DNA of 64,000 bases from Persicaria tinctoria (GCA_037127255.1 JBANSL010000009.1:14001975-14065974); one strand, 5' to 3'; numbered from the stretch's first letter, positions 38,102 through 49,361 are shown. Notes: generated from the letters alone by a model not told the origin. Numbers and translations are program-made.

Positions 38102-41100
38102 AACCCCCGCAGTCGAAACGGGAGGTGTCCGTACAGTGAGACTGGAACGAAAATCAATGAACATTTGTCTAGGTAAACCCTTGGTGAATATATCAGCGTA
38201 CTGATAGGAGGACGGGACATGTAGAACGCGGACATGTCCAATGGCAACCTTGTCCCGGACGAAGTGGAGATCAAGCTCAATGTGCTTCGTGCGTTGATGC
38301 TGGACTGGGTTGCTAGCCAGGTAGACGGCGGAGACGTTATCAGTGTAGACCAGAGTGACCTTCTGCAAGGGGCATCGTAGCTCAAGCAGGAGATTGCGGA
38401 GCCAAGAGCACTCGGAGACGACGTTGGCAACGCCCCTGTACTCGGCTTCAGCGCTGGAGCGAGACACGACGGACTGACGCTTAGCTGACCAGGACACAAG
38501 AGTGTCATTGAGGAAGACACAGTAACCAGACGTGGAGCGACGGGTGTCCGGACAACCACCCCAATCCGCATCCGTGTAAGCCACAAGGTCAAGCTTAGAG
38601 GAAGGAGTGATGGTGGTGCCGAGCTCAAGTGTGCCGCTGATGTACCGAATGATCCGCTTCAAAGCCTGAAAGTGAGGTTCCCTAGGGGCATGCATGAACA
38701 AGCAGATCTGCTGAACGGCATAACTGATATCAGGCCTGGTGAAAGTGAGATACTGAAGAGCACCAGCGAGGCTCCTATACAATGTCGGATCGTCAACCAG
38801 AGGACCAGAATGAGCACTGAGCTTGTTGGATGTATCGACTGGGGTGGCGACGGGATTACAGTTGACCATCTTAGCCCGAGCAACAATCTCAGCAGCATAC
38901 TTACTCTGTGAGAGAAAGAGACCAGACGCATGCCGCTGAACAGCAACTCCCAAGAAGTAAGACAGCGGACCTAGATCAGACATGGCGAATTCCGCACTCA
39001 GCCTCGAGATGATGGACGTTCGAAGAGCATCAGAAGAGGCGGTGAGAATGATGTCGTCGACATAGAGCAGCAGGAAAGCCAAGTCCGAGCCTCTGCGATA
39101 GATAAACAGAGACGTATCCGATCGGCTGCCAGTGAAACCCAAGCGGAGCAGATGAGAGGCAAACCGCTGGAACCATGCCCGTGGAGCCTGTTTCAGACCA
39201 TACAGAGAGCGCTTGAGGAGACAGACATGCTTTGGACGCTCAGCATCAGCAAACCCCGGAGGCTGAAACATGTAAACCGTCTCATTCAGATGACCATGCA
39301 GGAAGGCGTTCTTGACATCCAGCTGATGGATGCCCCAGTTGCGTGACAACGCCAGACTCAGGACCACTCGGATAGTGGCAGGCTTGACCACAGGGCTGAA
39401 GGTCTCATCACAATCAATACCGGCCTGTTGAGATCTACCGTTAACCACCAGACGGGCCTTGTAGCGCTCCAATGTCCCATCAGAGCGGAACTTGTGACGG
39501 AAGAGCCACATACAGCGAATGACGTTCGCCTCAGGAGGGCGAGGCACAAGAACCCAAGTACCATTCTTCGTAAGGGCCCTGTATTCGTCGAGCATAGCTG
39601 CCTGCCAATTCGGGTCTAGGAGGGCTGTTTTGTGGGAGGTGGGAACGGGGGAGAGGGAGGTCTGGGTGGAGGCAGAGGGTGAAAGGGAGTCGGGAAAGAC
39701 GGGGGTAGGAGAGGCTAAGGGCGCGGGCGCGCTAACACGGGACGCGGGTGCGCCAACCTGGGGCGCGGGCGCGCCAGCACGGGACGCGGGCGCGCCAACC
39801 TGTGGCGCGGGCGCGCGTAGGGGAGCCGCCAGGGGCGAGGTTATTGCGGCGGGTGCTACAAAGTGGGTTGCGGCGGGCGCCGGGCGTAGGGGAGGCGCTG
39901 ATGGTGGTGGAGGGGAGGTGGGGTGTATAGCGGGGTGATGGGCGGCGGTCATGGAGACGATATGGCGGGGTCTAAAGACACCGGAGATGCTGCGGGTGTG
40001 AGGTCTGGTGATGGATGGTGGCGGGGGAGGTGGGGGAGGGGGAGACGCAGGAGCACCGGGAGAGCTCTGGGGAAGAATGAAGTGAGGGAAAGGCGACTCA
40101 GACTCTGTGGACGACACAGGGGGTGTGGGAGACGCGAAGGGAAATCGCGACTCATCAAAGGTGACATGACGAGAGAGAATGATCTTGTGAGTCTTGATAT
40201 CGAGGCAAATGTAACCGCGATGATCAGACGGATAGCCAAGAAAGACACAAGGGGTGGAACGAGGGTGAAGCTTGTGGGGGGCAGTGGATGATTGATTAGG
40301 GAAGCATAAGCAACCAAAGGTACGAAGGTGATCATACCTAGGCTCGGCGTAATAACGAGTCTGAGCTGGCGAGCGATTTTACAGGGTAGTGGAAGGGAGA
40401 ATGTTTAGGAGATAACATGTGGTGGATAAGGCGTGAGGCCAATAGGGAAGGGGAATAGATGCGTGGAAGAGGAGAGAGCGCATCATGTTGGTAATGGTTC
40501 TGATGATTCTTTCTGCCTTGCCATTCTGCTGAGAAGTATAGGGGTAAGACAAGCGATATGAGATCCCATTTGCGGCAAAGAAGGAGTGAAAGTCTCTGTT
40601 GTCAAATTCACGACCATTGTCACATTGGAAACATTTGATGGACATGTGGAATTGTGTTTTGATGTAGGTATGGAATCTGGCAAAAATAGGAAACACTTGG
40701 GACTTGAAATGCAACGGGAAGACCCATAAGTAATGAGTGTAATCATCCAGAAACAAGAGGTAGTACTTGTGACCCTCCTTGCTAGGCACGGGAGAGGTCC
40801 AAATGTCGCTGTGAATGATATCAAATGGAGCAAGAGTAGAGGTCAAAGACCGTTGAAACGGCAGTCTGGCATGTTTGCCTAGTTGGCAGGAAGAGCATAA
40901 GCCAGAGCGTGGGTCTTTAGTACATGTGACAAGGTTCTGGGAACGGAGGACATCTAGAACGGCAGCGCTGGGATGACCCAGGCGTGCATGCCAGAGGCTG
41001 GACGACGATGCCGAGAGGGCGACCGGACATGATTGACGGGACGCAGGAGGTGGTGTGACAGGGTAGAGCTCCCCGGTGCTGTTACATCTCATGCGAGTAA

Positions 41101-41527
41101 CCCCCGTAGTAAGATCGTTCACAGAGAAACCATAGGGATCAAACGTAAGGGAAACGTTGTTGTCAGTAGTGAACCGACGGACAGAGATAAGATTTTTGAC
41201 AATCTTTGGGGCAATAAGGACATTGTTGAGGTGTAGTGGGTGGGTTGGGGTCTGTAAATTGGCGTGGCCAATACCCGAAGTAGCAAGACGACCACCATTT
41301 CCGACGATAATAGAGGGGGCAGGGCCCTTAAAAGAAATAGAGGAGAGGTTACCTGAGGAGTTCGTCATGTGAGAGGTGGCACCAGTGTCCATGTACCAAG
41401 AAGAATCTGAAGATGTCTGCTGCGTAGAGGAGACGGCGTGATGCAGAGCTGGCGGAACATAGCCTGGATCAGGCGATGTCAGACAGGCGTGAGGGCCGGC
41501 ATGTTGAGAGGTAGAGTATGGATGCAT
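38099..41527 (-). pseudogene. Family-A Copia pol, one nonsense codon
   Basis: A single frame runs from 41527 to 38099, broken only by a TAA at ~40379-40381 (the sequence suggests a former CAA Gln before NRSPAQTRYY). Domains in order: protease (SSWYMDTGATSHMTN); integrase zinc domain (LWHARLGHPSAAVLD to CSSCQLGKHARLPF); DDE core with HSDIW, QCDNGREFDN and QNGKAERIIRT; a Pro/Ala-rich linker with repeated GAPAPQV/GAPASRA units; reverse transcriptase with LLYVDDIILTAS; and RNase H with SAEAEYRGVA and TDNVSAVYLA, ending in ADIFTKGLPRQ. No Gag or CCHC knuckle precedes the protease. With fresh LTRs but a stop codon and no gag, it must have been mobilised in trans or gained the stop recently. Confidence 0.92.
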
Positions 41528-41866
41528 GGGGACGACGCGGGAGGGTGGCCTTGCGCGGGCGCGTTGGGGACGGCGCGGGCGCTGGGGAAGGCGCGGGGAC
41601 GGCGCGGGCGCGTTGGGGACGGCGCGGGCGCGCTGAAGCTGCCGCGGGCGCGCCTGGGGACGACGCGGGCCGGGAGAGGGAGGGGGAAGGGTGGCGGTGC
41701 AGGGGATCCGAGGATGGCGGATCCGGCGACGGTGGCCTTGGAGAGGGAGAAGGCGGCGGTGTCGCTGTGCGCGGTGTTGTCGAGAGCAGGGGCCGGAGAG
41801 GCGGCGGTGAGGAGGAAGGTCGGAGGAAGAGGGAGGATCAATTTAGGGTTCCGTTAGGAAGAAAAG
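41528..41866 (-). other. GC-rich leader replacing gag in the family-A Copia
   Basis: About 340 bp of very GC-rich DNA with iterated GGCGCGGGCGCG-like units around 41555-41660. It is open in several frames, all Pro/Ala/Arg-rich, as expected of composition alone. I cannot support a gene here. Confidence 0.6.
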
Positions 41867-41878
41867 GCTGTGATACCA

Positions 41879-42016
41879 TGTAGAATAGCGGAATTGATGT
41901 AAAGTCCTCCTCGAGGGTTTCCATTCATTGATATAACATATATATAGGTTACACAGGTATTGGGCCTTAACGGGCTTTTAGCCCACTATACAATATGAAA
42001 CCTATGTAATCTATCA
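41879..42016 (-). repeat. 5' LTR of the complete family-A Copia
   Basis: 138 bp, matching the 3' LTR except for one AT unit. The primer-binding site TGGTATCACAGC (41867-41878, minus) abuts it directly. Confidence 0.93.
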
Positions 42017-42309
42017 ATAACCTCTGATCTTAGAATGGGATCAATAGGCCTCAGCATGTTATCCCAGTCTGTTTCGCCATGGACTTCTCTCCACTTATCC
42101 GCTGCATCACCCTTCGGGTATGCTTCGACTGCTCCAAGTTTTTCGAATCGGTTGGCCTTTCGAATCTGCAATTTTGCGCTCAATGTTGCCAATGAATTGC
42201 TGTTACTGAAAGTGTGTTCATGACAGCCAACGTGTTTGGGGAATGCTGTGTTTGTTACTGCAGAGATTGCCATTGCTGATTTTTTTTTTTTCATATGAAT
42301 ATCTAACAT

Positions 42310-43589
42310 GTGAATTTAAGACAATTTATAAATCTTGGAGCATAAAATTTAGACTTCATGATAGATTCTTGGGTCTTTTGTGTGGTCCAGAATCTGAATT
42401 GTACTAGAGTTGTTATTGCTGTCAAACACAGATTTGACAAGATCCTGGTTGACAGATTCTCTGCTGTTTTTATTTTATTCTTCCGAATGTCACTCGACCA
42501 ATCTTTGTTAAGTTTTTGCAGATTGCGATTGCTATCCCAATATATACTTTTGAATTTGACTGTTCTTGTGAGATATGAGAACTGGACCGAGTTTTGAAAT
42601 TTCAAGCAACAAGATGAAGCTTCTATGGTATGAATAGATCCAAAATGAACTGTATACTTGATATATTCTTGACTGTTCTTGTATGATAATAGATGATCCT
42701 CATGCCTTTGATGTATTCAGCTCGGGTTCCTTGTCGTATTTGCACCGCACCTTTTTCCATGATCTGGATGGTTCAAGTTTTCGGGGGATCGGTCTTTTGT
42801 TCTCACTGAGTCATTGGCTCGTGCTCTTGGTCTTTGCCGATCGAACTACATCTTGTTGAGCATGTGAAACTTCAAACCAAGGCAGAACTTTCTATCCAAT
42901 CTTAAATGCTTGTGATTGCGAAAGGTGGAGGAAATCAGTTAACCAAAACGTAGTAGCGACGAAATCAGATTTCAATGTGTCATATATGCTAAAATCGTCG
43001 CAAATTCTGTCACTATTTGGACTTGCCGTGGCTTTTAAAAGGAATTCATATTGAATGATCGAATTAGTAAAACGTATTGGTATTTTTCATAATTGAGATA
43101 TTTACATGTAAGCTAAAGTCCTGCCGTGCGTACAATGTGTGATCAGCCAAAAATCAATTTGCAAGAAATTGTATTTAGTCTGACTTATAAATTCATTCAA
43201 AATATATGCCATAAGGTATTAGACCATCCGCAACTATGTGGTAACCTCTTTCCTTTTTTTTTTTCTATCTTTCTATCACAACTTTATAACTCATTTATTT
43301 TTTTGTTTAAAATAATTTTCACTTTTTTCTATCTCTTTCTAAAAGGTTTCCTCTACAATCATGAGAACCTCTTTTACCTCTTTTCAAATTTATTTTCACT
43401 TTTTTTTTCATTTATATCTTTTCCTTTATTATATATGTATCATCATATATTATTGTGAATTATTTTTATTTATAATTTTATAAATAAATAAAACTAGCAA
43501 GTAGTTAATATAAATATATTTTATTACATCTAGATTAAAATAAAAAAAGTTAAAAACAATATAACATACGTAAATATTAATCGAACTAC
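42310..43589. other. Upstream flank of the lipase pseudogene; no gene recognised
   Basis: Probably the former lipase promoter side, then AT-rich DNA. Open stretches at 42303-42605 (-) and 43126-43458 (+) are compositionally biased and unsupported. A phrase ACGTAGTAGCGACGAAATC with AAAATCGTCGCAAATT near 42948-43005 resembles CACTA subterminal motifs. Confidence 0.45.
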
Positions 43590-43870
43590 CTATAAACTAG
43601 GATCATAGTCTTGGAATTGGTTCCACAAGTGCTCAACCAAATCATTCGAATCATAGCCTTGAACACCCGGAGAATGCTCAAAATGTTGTTGGTTTGGAAA
43701 AAAGAGAGGATTGTACACATTGTTAGGATTATGTGGGGTATAATTTGGATATTCGGATGTTGGAAAATTGTTAAGCATTTGTAACATCACTTGAAATTGG
43801 GGATTTTTTAGAAGATTTGGATCAAAAGGCATATTTGGAATGAGTGGAGTATTTGGATTATTGTGATCCA
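43590..43870 (-). CDS. Asn/Pro-rich hypothetical ORF, possibly PIF/Harbinger ORF1 N-terminus
   Basis: Starting at the ATG near 43870, the ~93-residue product is MDHNNPNTPLIPNMPFDPNL... with many Asn, Pro, Phe and Gln. Plant PIF/Harbinger ORF1 (Myb-like) proteins often begin with such a segment, but no Myb/SANT domain follows. A longer start at 43937 is possible. It sits beside transposon sequence. Function unknown. Confidence 0.3.
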
Positions 43871-43984
43871 TGGTTAAGAAAGGGTGTTGATAGATACACC
43901 GCAGATACTGATTAAGGATTTGCAAGTCCACTAGCAAACCCTTTGCACGTCCTTAACGACGTGCAATATTTGCACGTTGTTAAG

Positions 43985-44040
43985 AACGTGCAAACCCTAG
44001 TTAGGGTTTCACGTTTAGGGTTTAGGGTATAGGGTTTACG
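43985..44040 (+). repeat. Short interstitial telomere-like tract (TTTAGGG variants)
   Basis: TTAGGGTTT, TTTAGGGTTTAGGG and ATAGGGTTTA follow in series on the + strand, i.e. plant telomere-type repeats with interruptions. Confidence 0.7.
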
Positions 44041-44232
44041 ATTTCCGAGGGTTTTTTTATTGTTAATTGAAAAAATTGAAGTGTTTAGCTAGTGAAGTTG
44101 AAGGATTTAGAGTCTAATTAAATGGAAAACAATAATTGTTAAGGTTTTCATTCGGATAATATGCGAATAATGTTACAAGGAACGGAAAAAAAGATTTACA
44201 TCCATAATTTTAATAAACTGGAGGAATAAAAT

Positions 44233-45654
44233 CTAGGAAAATAGTAAAGGGCGACCGAACTCGACACGTAAGGCTCGAAATCTCTCAAACTGAGCTTGAA
44301 ACGGAGCATCCCATCCTTCGACGCTCGGTTGATGATGTGCGACCCATTCTGGAGGAGCCGGCGGAATATGAGCGTTAGGACGCAACCAGATCTATGAGAA
44401 CGGAAAATTAGAGTTAGAGTGTTGACATATATATGAAAAGCAAGAATAGGTAATAAAAAAAGACGTTTGAAGTCGTACCGCGGCAAAATGGTCTTGGTTT
44501 CCGATGCAGGCTACACCAAGGTTTGCTGATTGAGGGTTGTTAGCAGGTGTCAGCGAGGTCATGGGGAGACATGTGAACGGATGATGCCAAGCTAGGACGA
44601 CGAGAGGAATCTGATATACCGTTGCAAATACTAAACCCATGATGGGTAGCTCTAACCACCATCTCCTATCACCATGCACAGGTCCCGCCCATCTCTGGTA
44701 GTCGACAAACTGCTGGAATGGGTACTCTCCCGTATAACTATCGGCGTGATCCTCCAAGTGATTGCATAATAACGTTTTGAGTTCCGGGAAAGCAGACTCG
44801 CCGATCGGTGATGTCAATGACGTCAAAGCACGATAGCCACAATGACCATCTCCAACAGTGCCCCTCACACCCTCAATATGACCGAGCATGAAGGGATCAA
44901 TGTTGTTTCGACCCCAGTTGAACCCTCCGAACACATCATCATGTCCACGTCGAGCTGAGGTCACTTGTGGACGATGTCGAGCAGCATTTCGAGCAGCACG
45001 TGCTTCTTCTCTCTCAAATCTTTCCATTAACTCCTCGTATGGCAACAAGTTGGTTATGCAGGCATTCCTCGACCCCCGAGGCCTCCCTTTCCTTCGGACG
45101 CTTGCAGATGAGGGTGGGTGGAGCTCATCGTCACATACATCGTTGGAAACCGTGTATGAAGATGACATCTCATACGGTAGTGGGGTGTCGTCGATGTCAG
45201 TCCATGACAAATCCATTCAGAACGGGTGGATGTCCTCGACGGGTATCGGAGTACCGGAGTTGACGTATGCCTGAATCTCATGGACACAAGGGATCCCATA
45301 ACAAACCCTCCAATGTCGGTCCGTGCATTCCAGAGGAATGTTTTTGTTCACGACATCCTGCCACATCTTGTACAGATAATCGAAGCACTTTTTGGAGATT
45401 AAAGTCTTTACCTCATCAAAAAGGTTGACTTTATACGCCACCGTTCTCCATTTGAAGCGGTCGATCTTCCTAGGTAATGACATATGGATGGATACATATG
45501 TGGACACCAAGGCTTTCTTTGATGCCCTTGGGATATCAGACCACTCGCCTGCTGTAGTGACACCACTACTAGAAATTTGTGATTTAACATCGGCTAATAA
45601 CCGATGTCTTTCAAAAAAAAAATCGATGTCTATGTGGGTGTTGTAAAAAGTCAA
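44233..45654 (-). pseudogene. Mutator-like transposase C-terminus fused to an OTU protease domain
   Basis: The minus-strand frame from 45654 gives a FAR1/MULE-type C-terminal region with the zinc-finger-like CYGIPCVHEIQAYVNSGTPI and VEDIHPF. A TGA (45217-45219) then replaces the family's Trp. The frame continues through a basic GRP-like linker (RRKGRPRGSRN) into an OTU cysteine protease domain: catalytic Asp/Cys in VGDGHCGYRALTSL and His in NQDHFAAV. A GT-AG intron (44392-44478) precedes a last exon (44233-44391) with PPAPPEWVAHHQPSVEGW, as in related OTU proteins. This MULE-SWIM plus OTU fusion is known from plant KI/FAR1-like transposases. The N-terminal transposase core is missing here, and upstream sequence is interrupted at 45563 by a CACTA end. 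Confidence 0.75.
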
Positions 45655-46323
45655 AAGTTTTTCACATCGGCCAAAACCCGATGTCTATATAATTTATAAC
45701 ATCGTTTCTTATTATAAAAACGATATGTTTAATACTTTATAACATCACTTGTATAGAAATCCTACATATGTATATTCATTTTCTCTCTATAATTTGTAAT
45801 GTTATTTTTCACCACAAAATTTGGCTATATGGAATAAATACAAAACCGATGTTATGACGTATATTGAAATCAATTTTTGATTTACAAACCGTTGTTTATA
45901 TATAGTAAAGACATCCTAAATTATTAGTGAATCAGATGTGTTTAGTTCGTAAAATTGGTGTGTTTAGGTCGTAAAAATGATGTGTTTAGTTCGTAAAATT
46001 GATGTTTTTTGTACGTAAAGCTGATGTGTTTAGTTCGTAAAACTGATGTTTTTAGTACGTAACACTAATGTTTTTAGTTTGTAAAACTGATGTCTTTCGT
46101 TACAATAAACCGTTGTCTATTGCTCGTAAATCCGATGTGCAATCTCCTGTCTATATATAATATATATACATACATATACACTAGAACACAATATTAACCA
46201 AAGAGAACATGTTCTATCTATATATACACACACCAGACGACCGTACCAACCAAAGAGAACATGTTTTCAGAACATGTTTCAAAACCTGTATATAAGTTGC
46301 TCACTTGAAGAACAAGGTATAGT
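45564..46323 (+). mobile_element. CACTA-type terminal segment with subterminal repeats
   Basis: It begins CACTACTAGAAAT, followed by repeated ACATCGG/CCGATGT motifs, then from ~45940 to 46125 about seven imperfect copies of a 27-30 bp unit (TGATGTGTTTAGTTCGTAAA). A second CACTACTAGAAAT at 46324 faces the same way. No matching right end was found, so these are one or two truncated elements. Confidence 0.6.
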
Positions 46324-46437
46324 CACTACTAGAAATATCTTATTTAACATAAAGTAGTACATATTGATCTATCAGTAGTACATATGGAACATTGAATAAA
46401 CAATAATAAACCAATTGATCTTTTCTAATCTTACTAC

Positions 46438-47444
46438 CTCTGCCAGTTCTTCTTGTTGCCTTTTAATTTTTTCTTCCTTTCTCTTTCTAGTTGAATCTTG
46501 TCCAAGTATCTTTCTAATTGCTTCTGCCTGCAAAATTATAAAGAACAGAAAAAAAGGGGAAATTATTATACACCCTAATAAGAACATCCTTAAATAGTAA
46601 CAGTTTACTGACCTCAGCCTCTTTGGCAGCTTTCTCTGCCTGCAGCCTACGCCTTTGTGCCGCCTCAACTTTCTGTAGTTGTTGGTCCACATCAGGCAGC
46701 ATCTCTTTTTGACATTTTGAAATATAAATAATAATATAATCACACAAATCATCCTCATTATGCGAAAATATAAATATATACAATCATAAAAATCATTTTG
46801 TGCAATGCATTCCAGTGTGTCAAATTCTGAAGCATGGATGAAGGGGACAAAAGGATGAAAACAAAGAAACCATCTGCAAATTCAATGTAATGAAAAAAAT
46901 ATGAAATCGCTTGCTTACTCTTGGAAGGGGCAGCAGGCAAACCATCAGGGAACATTAACCTCGGACTAGACCCAGGAGAGGTACCTTTACTATTCTCGAG
47001 AGCTCTTTTACGGGTTGTGATGGTCAGTTCACTTCCACTGCATGCAAGAGAACTGAGATGTTCTTTCATATTCTTCTTATCGTCAAGCTCATTATCTGAG
47101 GCTGGATCCACCTCCTCAAGATAGTCTTTATCTTCATGAAATGATGACTTTCTTCTATCAGCTTTATAAAACATTGAGGAACCATATTCTCTGATATACT
47201 CGAAATCTGGGCTTTCAAGATTTTCATGCTTGTTTCGGTAACCAGCAGCAGCTTTAGAAGCTTGAAGCTTTTCAAGGTAGCGAATCTCATCATCCTCTTC
47301 ATCTGTAAATTCTTCATCCAGGGTATGTTTCTTTGGAATGCGCTTGCTCTTGCGGACTGCTAGATAGTTGTAAGCTTGACCTTTGCCAGCACTTTCTTCA
47401 CCTGCGTTTATCTTAACAGAACTAGAACCTTTACCATGAAAATC
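46438..47444 (-). pseudogene. Gene fragment of an INO80-complex PAPA-1/IES2-like protein, introns retained
   Basis: Three consecutive exons with exact GT-AG boundaries: 46919-47444, 46613-46704 and 46438-46527. The joined frame contains VRKSKRIPKKHTLDEEF, DEIRYLEKLQASK, ELTITTRKRALENSKG, FPDGLPAAPSK, DQQLQKVEAAQRRRLQAEKA and AEAIRKILGQDSTRKRKEEK, the hallmarks of plant HIT-zinc-finger/PAPA-1-like proteins (INO80 chromatin remodeller subunit IES2 family). The first coding part and the C-terminal HIT zinc finger exons are absent. It is flanked by a CACTA end at 46324 and a LINE at ~47600. The retained introns argue for DNA-level capture rather than retroposition. Confidence 0.8.
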
Positions 47445-47599
47445 CTGCACGGATCATATAGGTAAAGAAAGCTGTCAAATTTGTTTATCCAGAGACAAAC
47501 CCAGTGTATTTCAGTACTTCCACTCTCTTGAAAACTTGAGAATTTTATAGACTACAAACCAGCATCTAATCAGGGACTCAAAAGTGAAAAGCTGATACA

Positions 47600-49350
47600 A
47601 TGATAAAATCCTTCTTGACTAATAAATGCCAAAAGGGAGCTTGTCAGTCAACATCAACGAGGCGCCAGAGGGCTTCTTTGTGGGCAAGAGGGGAATCCGA
47701 CAGGGGGATTCACTATCCCCGTACATCTTTGTCCTCTGTATGGAAATCCTTAGCCGGATGCTTCATAAGGCTGCTGAAAATCGCGATTTCAAGTACCATC
47801 CTCGGTGTAAAGAGTTGAATTTAGTTCACCTTGCATTCGCGGATGATCTATTAATTTTCTGCCATGGAGATGTAAAGTCCATTATGATCATCCAGGAATG
47901 TTTAGAGAGGTTCTTTGAGCTGTCTAGTATGCGTGTTAATATGGATAAGAGTTCTGTCTTCCTTGCCGGCTGTACACCACAAGTGCAGGGAGATATTTTG
48001 GGGCAACTGAGATTTGGGACGGGTTCCTTCCCGATTAAGTACCTTGGGATGCCGCTGCACTCAAGAAGGATCAGAGTGGTCGAGTACAACACATTATATG
48101 GGAAAATAGGTAACCTCATACAGACCCAGGCCACAAAAAAGCTCTCCTACGCGGGTAGGCTTCAACTCATCAAATCAGTTTGTGGAGGAATCCACTCGTT
48201 CTGGGGACAGACGATTATCCTTCCGAAGGGAGTTGTTGACCAGATTGAGAGCATGATGAAGAGGTTTCTGTGGAATGGAAATATGGAGGGGAAAAAGTAC
48301 CTTGTTGCTTGGATAGAAGTAACCAAACCTCACAGCGAAGGGGGCCTTAATGTTCGAGAACTAGGAGCATGGAACAAGTGTATTTTCTCCAAACTTCTTG
48401 GTGACTTGATTCTACAACGACAGTCTATTTGGTTTAGATGGTGCAACCAGAATCACATCCGAGGAGAGAATGTATGGGATTTGGTACCTAAACATGACGA
48501 CTCTTGGCTTTGGAGGAGCATATTGGGTGTCAGGGAAGACTTAAGGGCTATTCTGTCTGATGGTGTACATGCTCAGCCGAACATTCAACCATACTTGAAT
48601 ATGAAAGGTGCGATATCTTGTGCAAAGGTTTATGATAAAATTAGATATCGGGGTTCCGAGGTTGACTGGGGAGGCATGATTTGGAATCGAAAACAGTGTA
48701 AACGCTGGACATTCATCACATGGCTGTCCTTACACAAGCGATTAAATACTAGAAACAAAGTAAGACATTGGAAGGGAGAAGCTGCCGCTGAGTGTGTACT
48801 TTGCCATAATGGAGTTGAAACCGAATCACACCTATGGTTTGAATGCTCGGCTGTTAAGGAGGTACAGAACAGTGTCCTGAACTGGGTTGGAATATCGTGC
48901 AGACATGAGACGCTTGAGGAGTGGATGATGTGGTTTGCAGCCAAACCCACAACGGTGAAGAAATCCATGCTCTTCCAAACGAAGCTTATGGTGTTCCAGG
49001 CTCTTATATATTTTACATGGGTTGCTAGAAACAAGGTTATCTTTTGTAATGAGCCTTTTAGTGCACCCGTGTGTACAACGCTTGTAATCAATAGTTGTTG
49101 GTCCCGCCTTGCCATGTTATGGAAGTGCAACTCTAACGTGGGAACTCGGGACCGAGATAGGAGGTTGAGGGGTATTTAAAAGTTTAGTATGGTGCGGGGT
49201 ATAGTGACGTGAGGGTTAGATGAGATTGCAATTTTTTGGAGAGTAAAGATGGGTTTTTTTGGGTATAGTATCTCACCCATCTCTTACGTAAGGCCCTTAG
49301 TATGGCCTTACACTTTTTGTACATGGGTTAAATCCTTATCTATATATTTA
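47600..49350 (+). mobile_element. 5'-truncated L1-type LINE
   Basis: The + strand carries the C-terminal two-thirds of LINE ORF2 followed by a ~170 bp 3' UTR (to ~49350, ending near TTGTACATGGGTTAAATCC). No clear poly(A) tail or target-site duplication was seen. Confidence 0.75.
47626..49179 (+). pseudogene. LINE ORF2 reverse transcriptase, N-terminally truncated
   Basis: The open stretch encodes 517 residues: the end of the RT palm (KRGIRQGDSLSPYIFVLCME), the active site LAFADDLLIFCHG, thumb region (FPIKYLGMPLHSRRI, SYAGRLQLIKSV), and a C-terminal zinc-binding RT-associated domain (FITWLSLHKRLNTRNK to CVLCHNGVETESHLWFEC). The endonuclease and early RT are missing because of 5' truncation. 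The remaining frame has no internal stop, so the insertion is fairly young. Confidence 0.88.
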
Positions 49351-49361
49351 CCATTTCAGGA

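Larger units (their letters stand above)
37962..42016 (-). mobile_element. Copia LTR retrotransposon (family A), 4055 bp, young, gag-less
   Basis: LTRs of 140 bp (37962-38101) and 138 bp (41879-42016) are identical apart from one AT unit in a short TA run. The target-site duplication ATAAC is exact (37957-37961 and 42017-42021). A primer-binding site and polypurine tract (GCGGGGGTT, 38102-38110, minus) are in place. Only ~350 bp separates the primer-binding site from the protease region, so there is no room for gag. It is inserted in the lipase between codons for Val and Arg of the ...SEVIRYGE segment. Confidence 0.95.
26063..42273 (-). pseudogene. Chloroplast class-3 lipase (phospholipase A1-I gamma type), disrupted by two Copia elements
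   Basis: The family hydrolyses acyl groups of plastid glycerolipids. Remnant pieces, in minus-strand order: 42273-42017 (MAISAVTNTA transit peptide to RPIDPILRSEV), 37956-37017 (RYGEMTQACYDAF through CFHSLETYLH) and 26232-26063 (LLNG, a possible intron 26121-26216, then FQGDGKRFELVGGRDIALA). The two gaps are the Copia insertions at 37962-42016 and 26233-37016. Removing each, with one copy of its target duplication, restores a continuous frame across both junctions. Independent damage: a TGA at 37653-37655 replaces the Arg of the AWRGTVT motif, and the nucleophile elbow reads SHSLG instead of GHSLG. The Ser, the Asp region (VNVHDKVPKVPG) and His (CFHSLETYLH) are present. The family's C-terminal ~60 residues beyond GRDIALA are not recognisable. 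It cannot make a working enzyme. Confidence 0.88.

Noticed and set aside
39923..40291. Gly/Arg-rich ORF on the + strand opposite Copia pol
   Set aside because: Shadow of the GC-rich pol linker on the other strand; composition explains the open frame.
41438..41883. Overlapping Gly/Arg/Ala-rich ORFs in the Copia leader
   Set aside because: High GC content removes stop codons in all frames; no family similarity, inconsistent frame usage.
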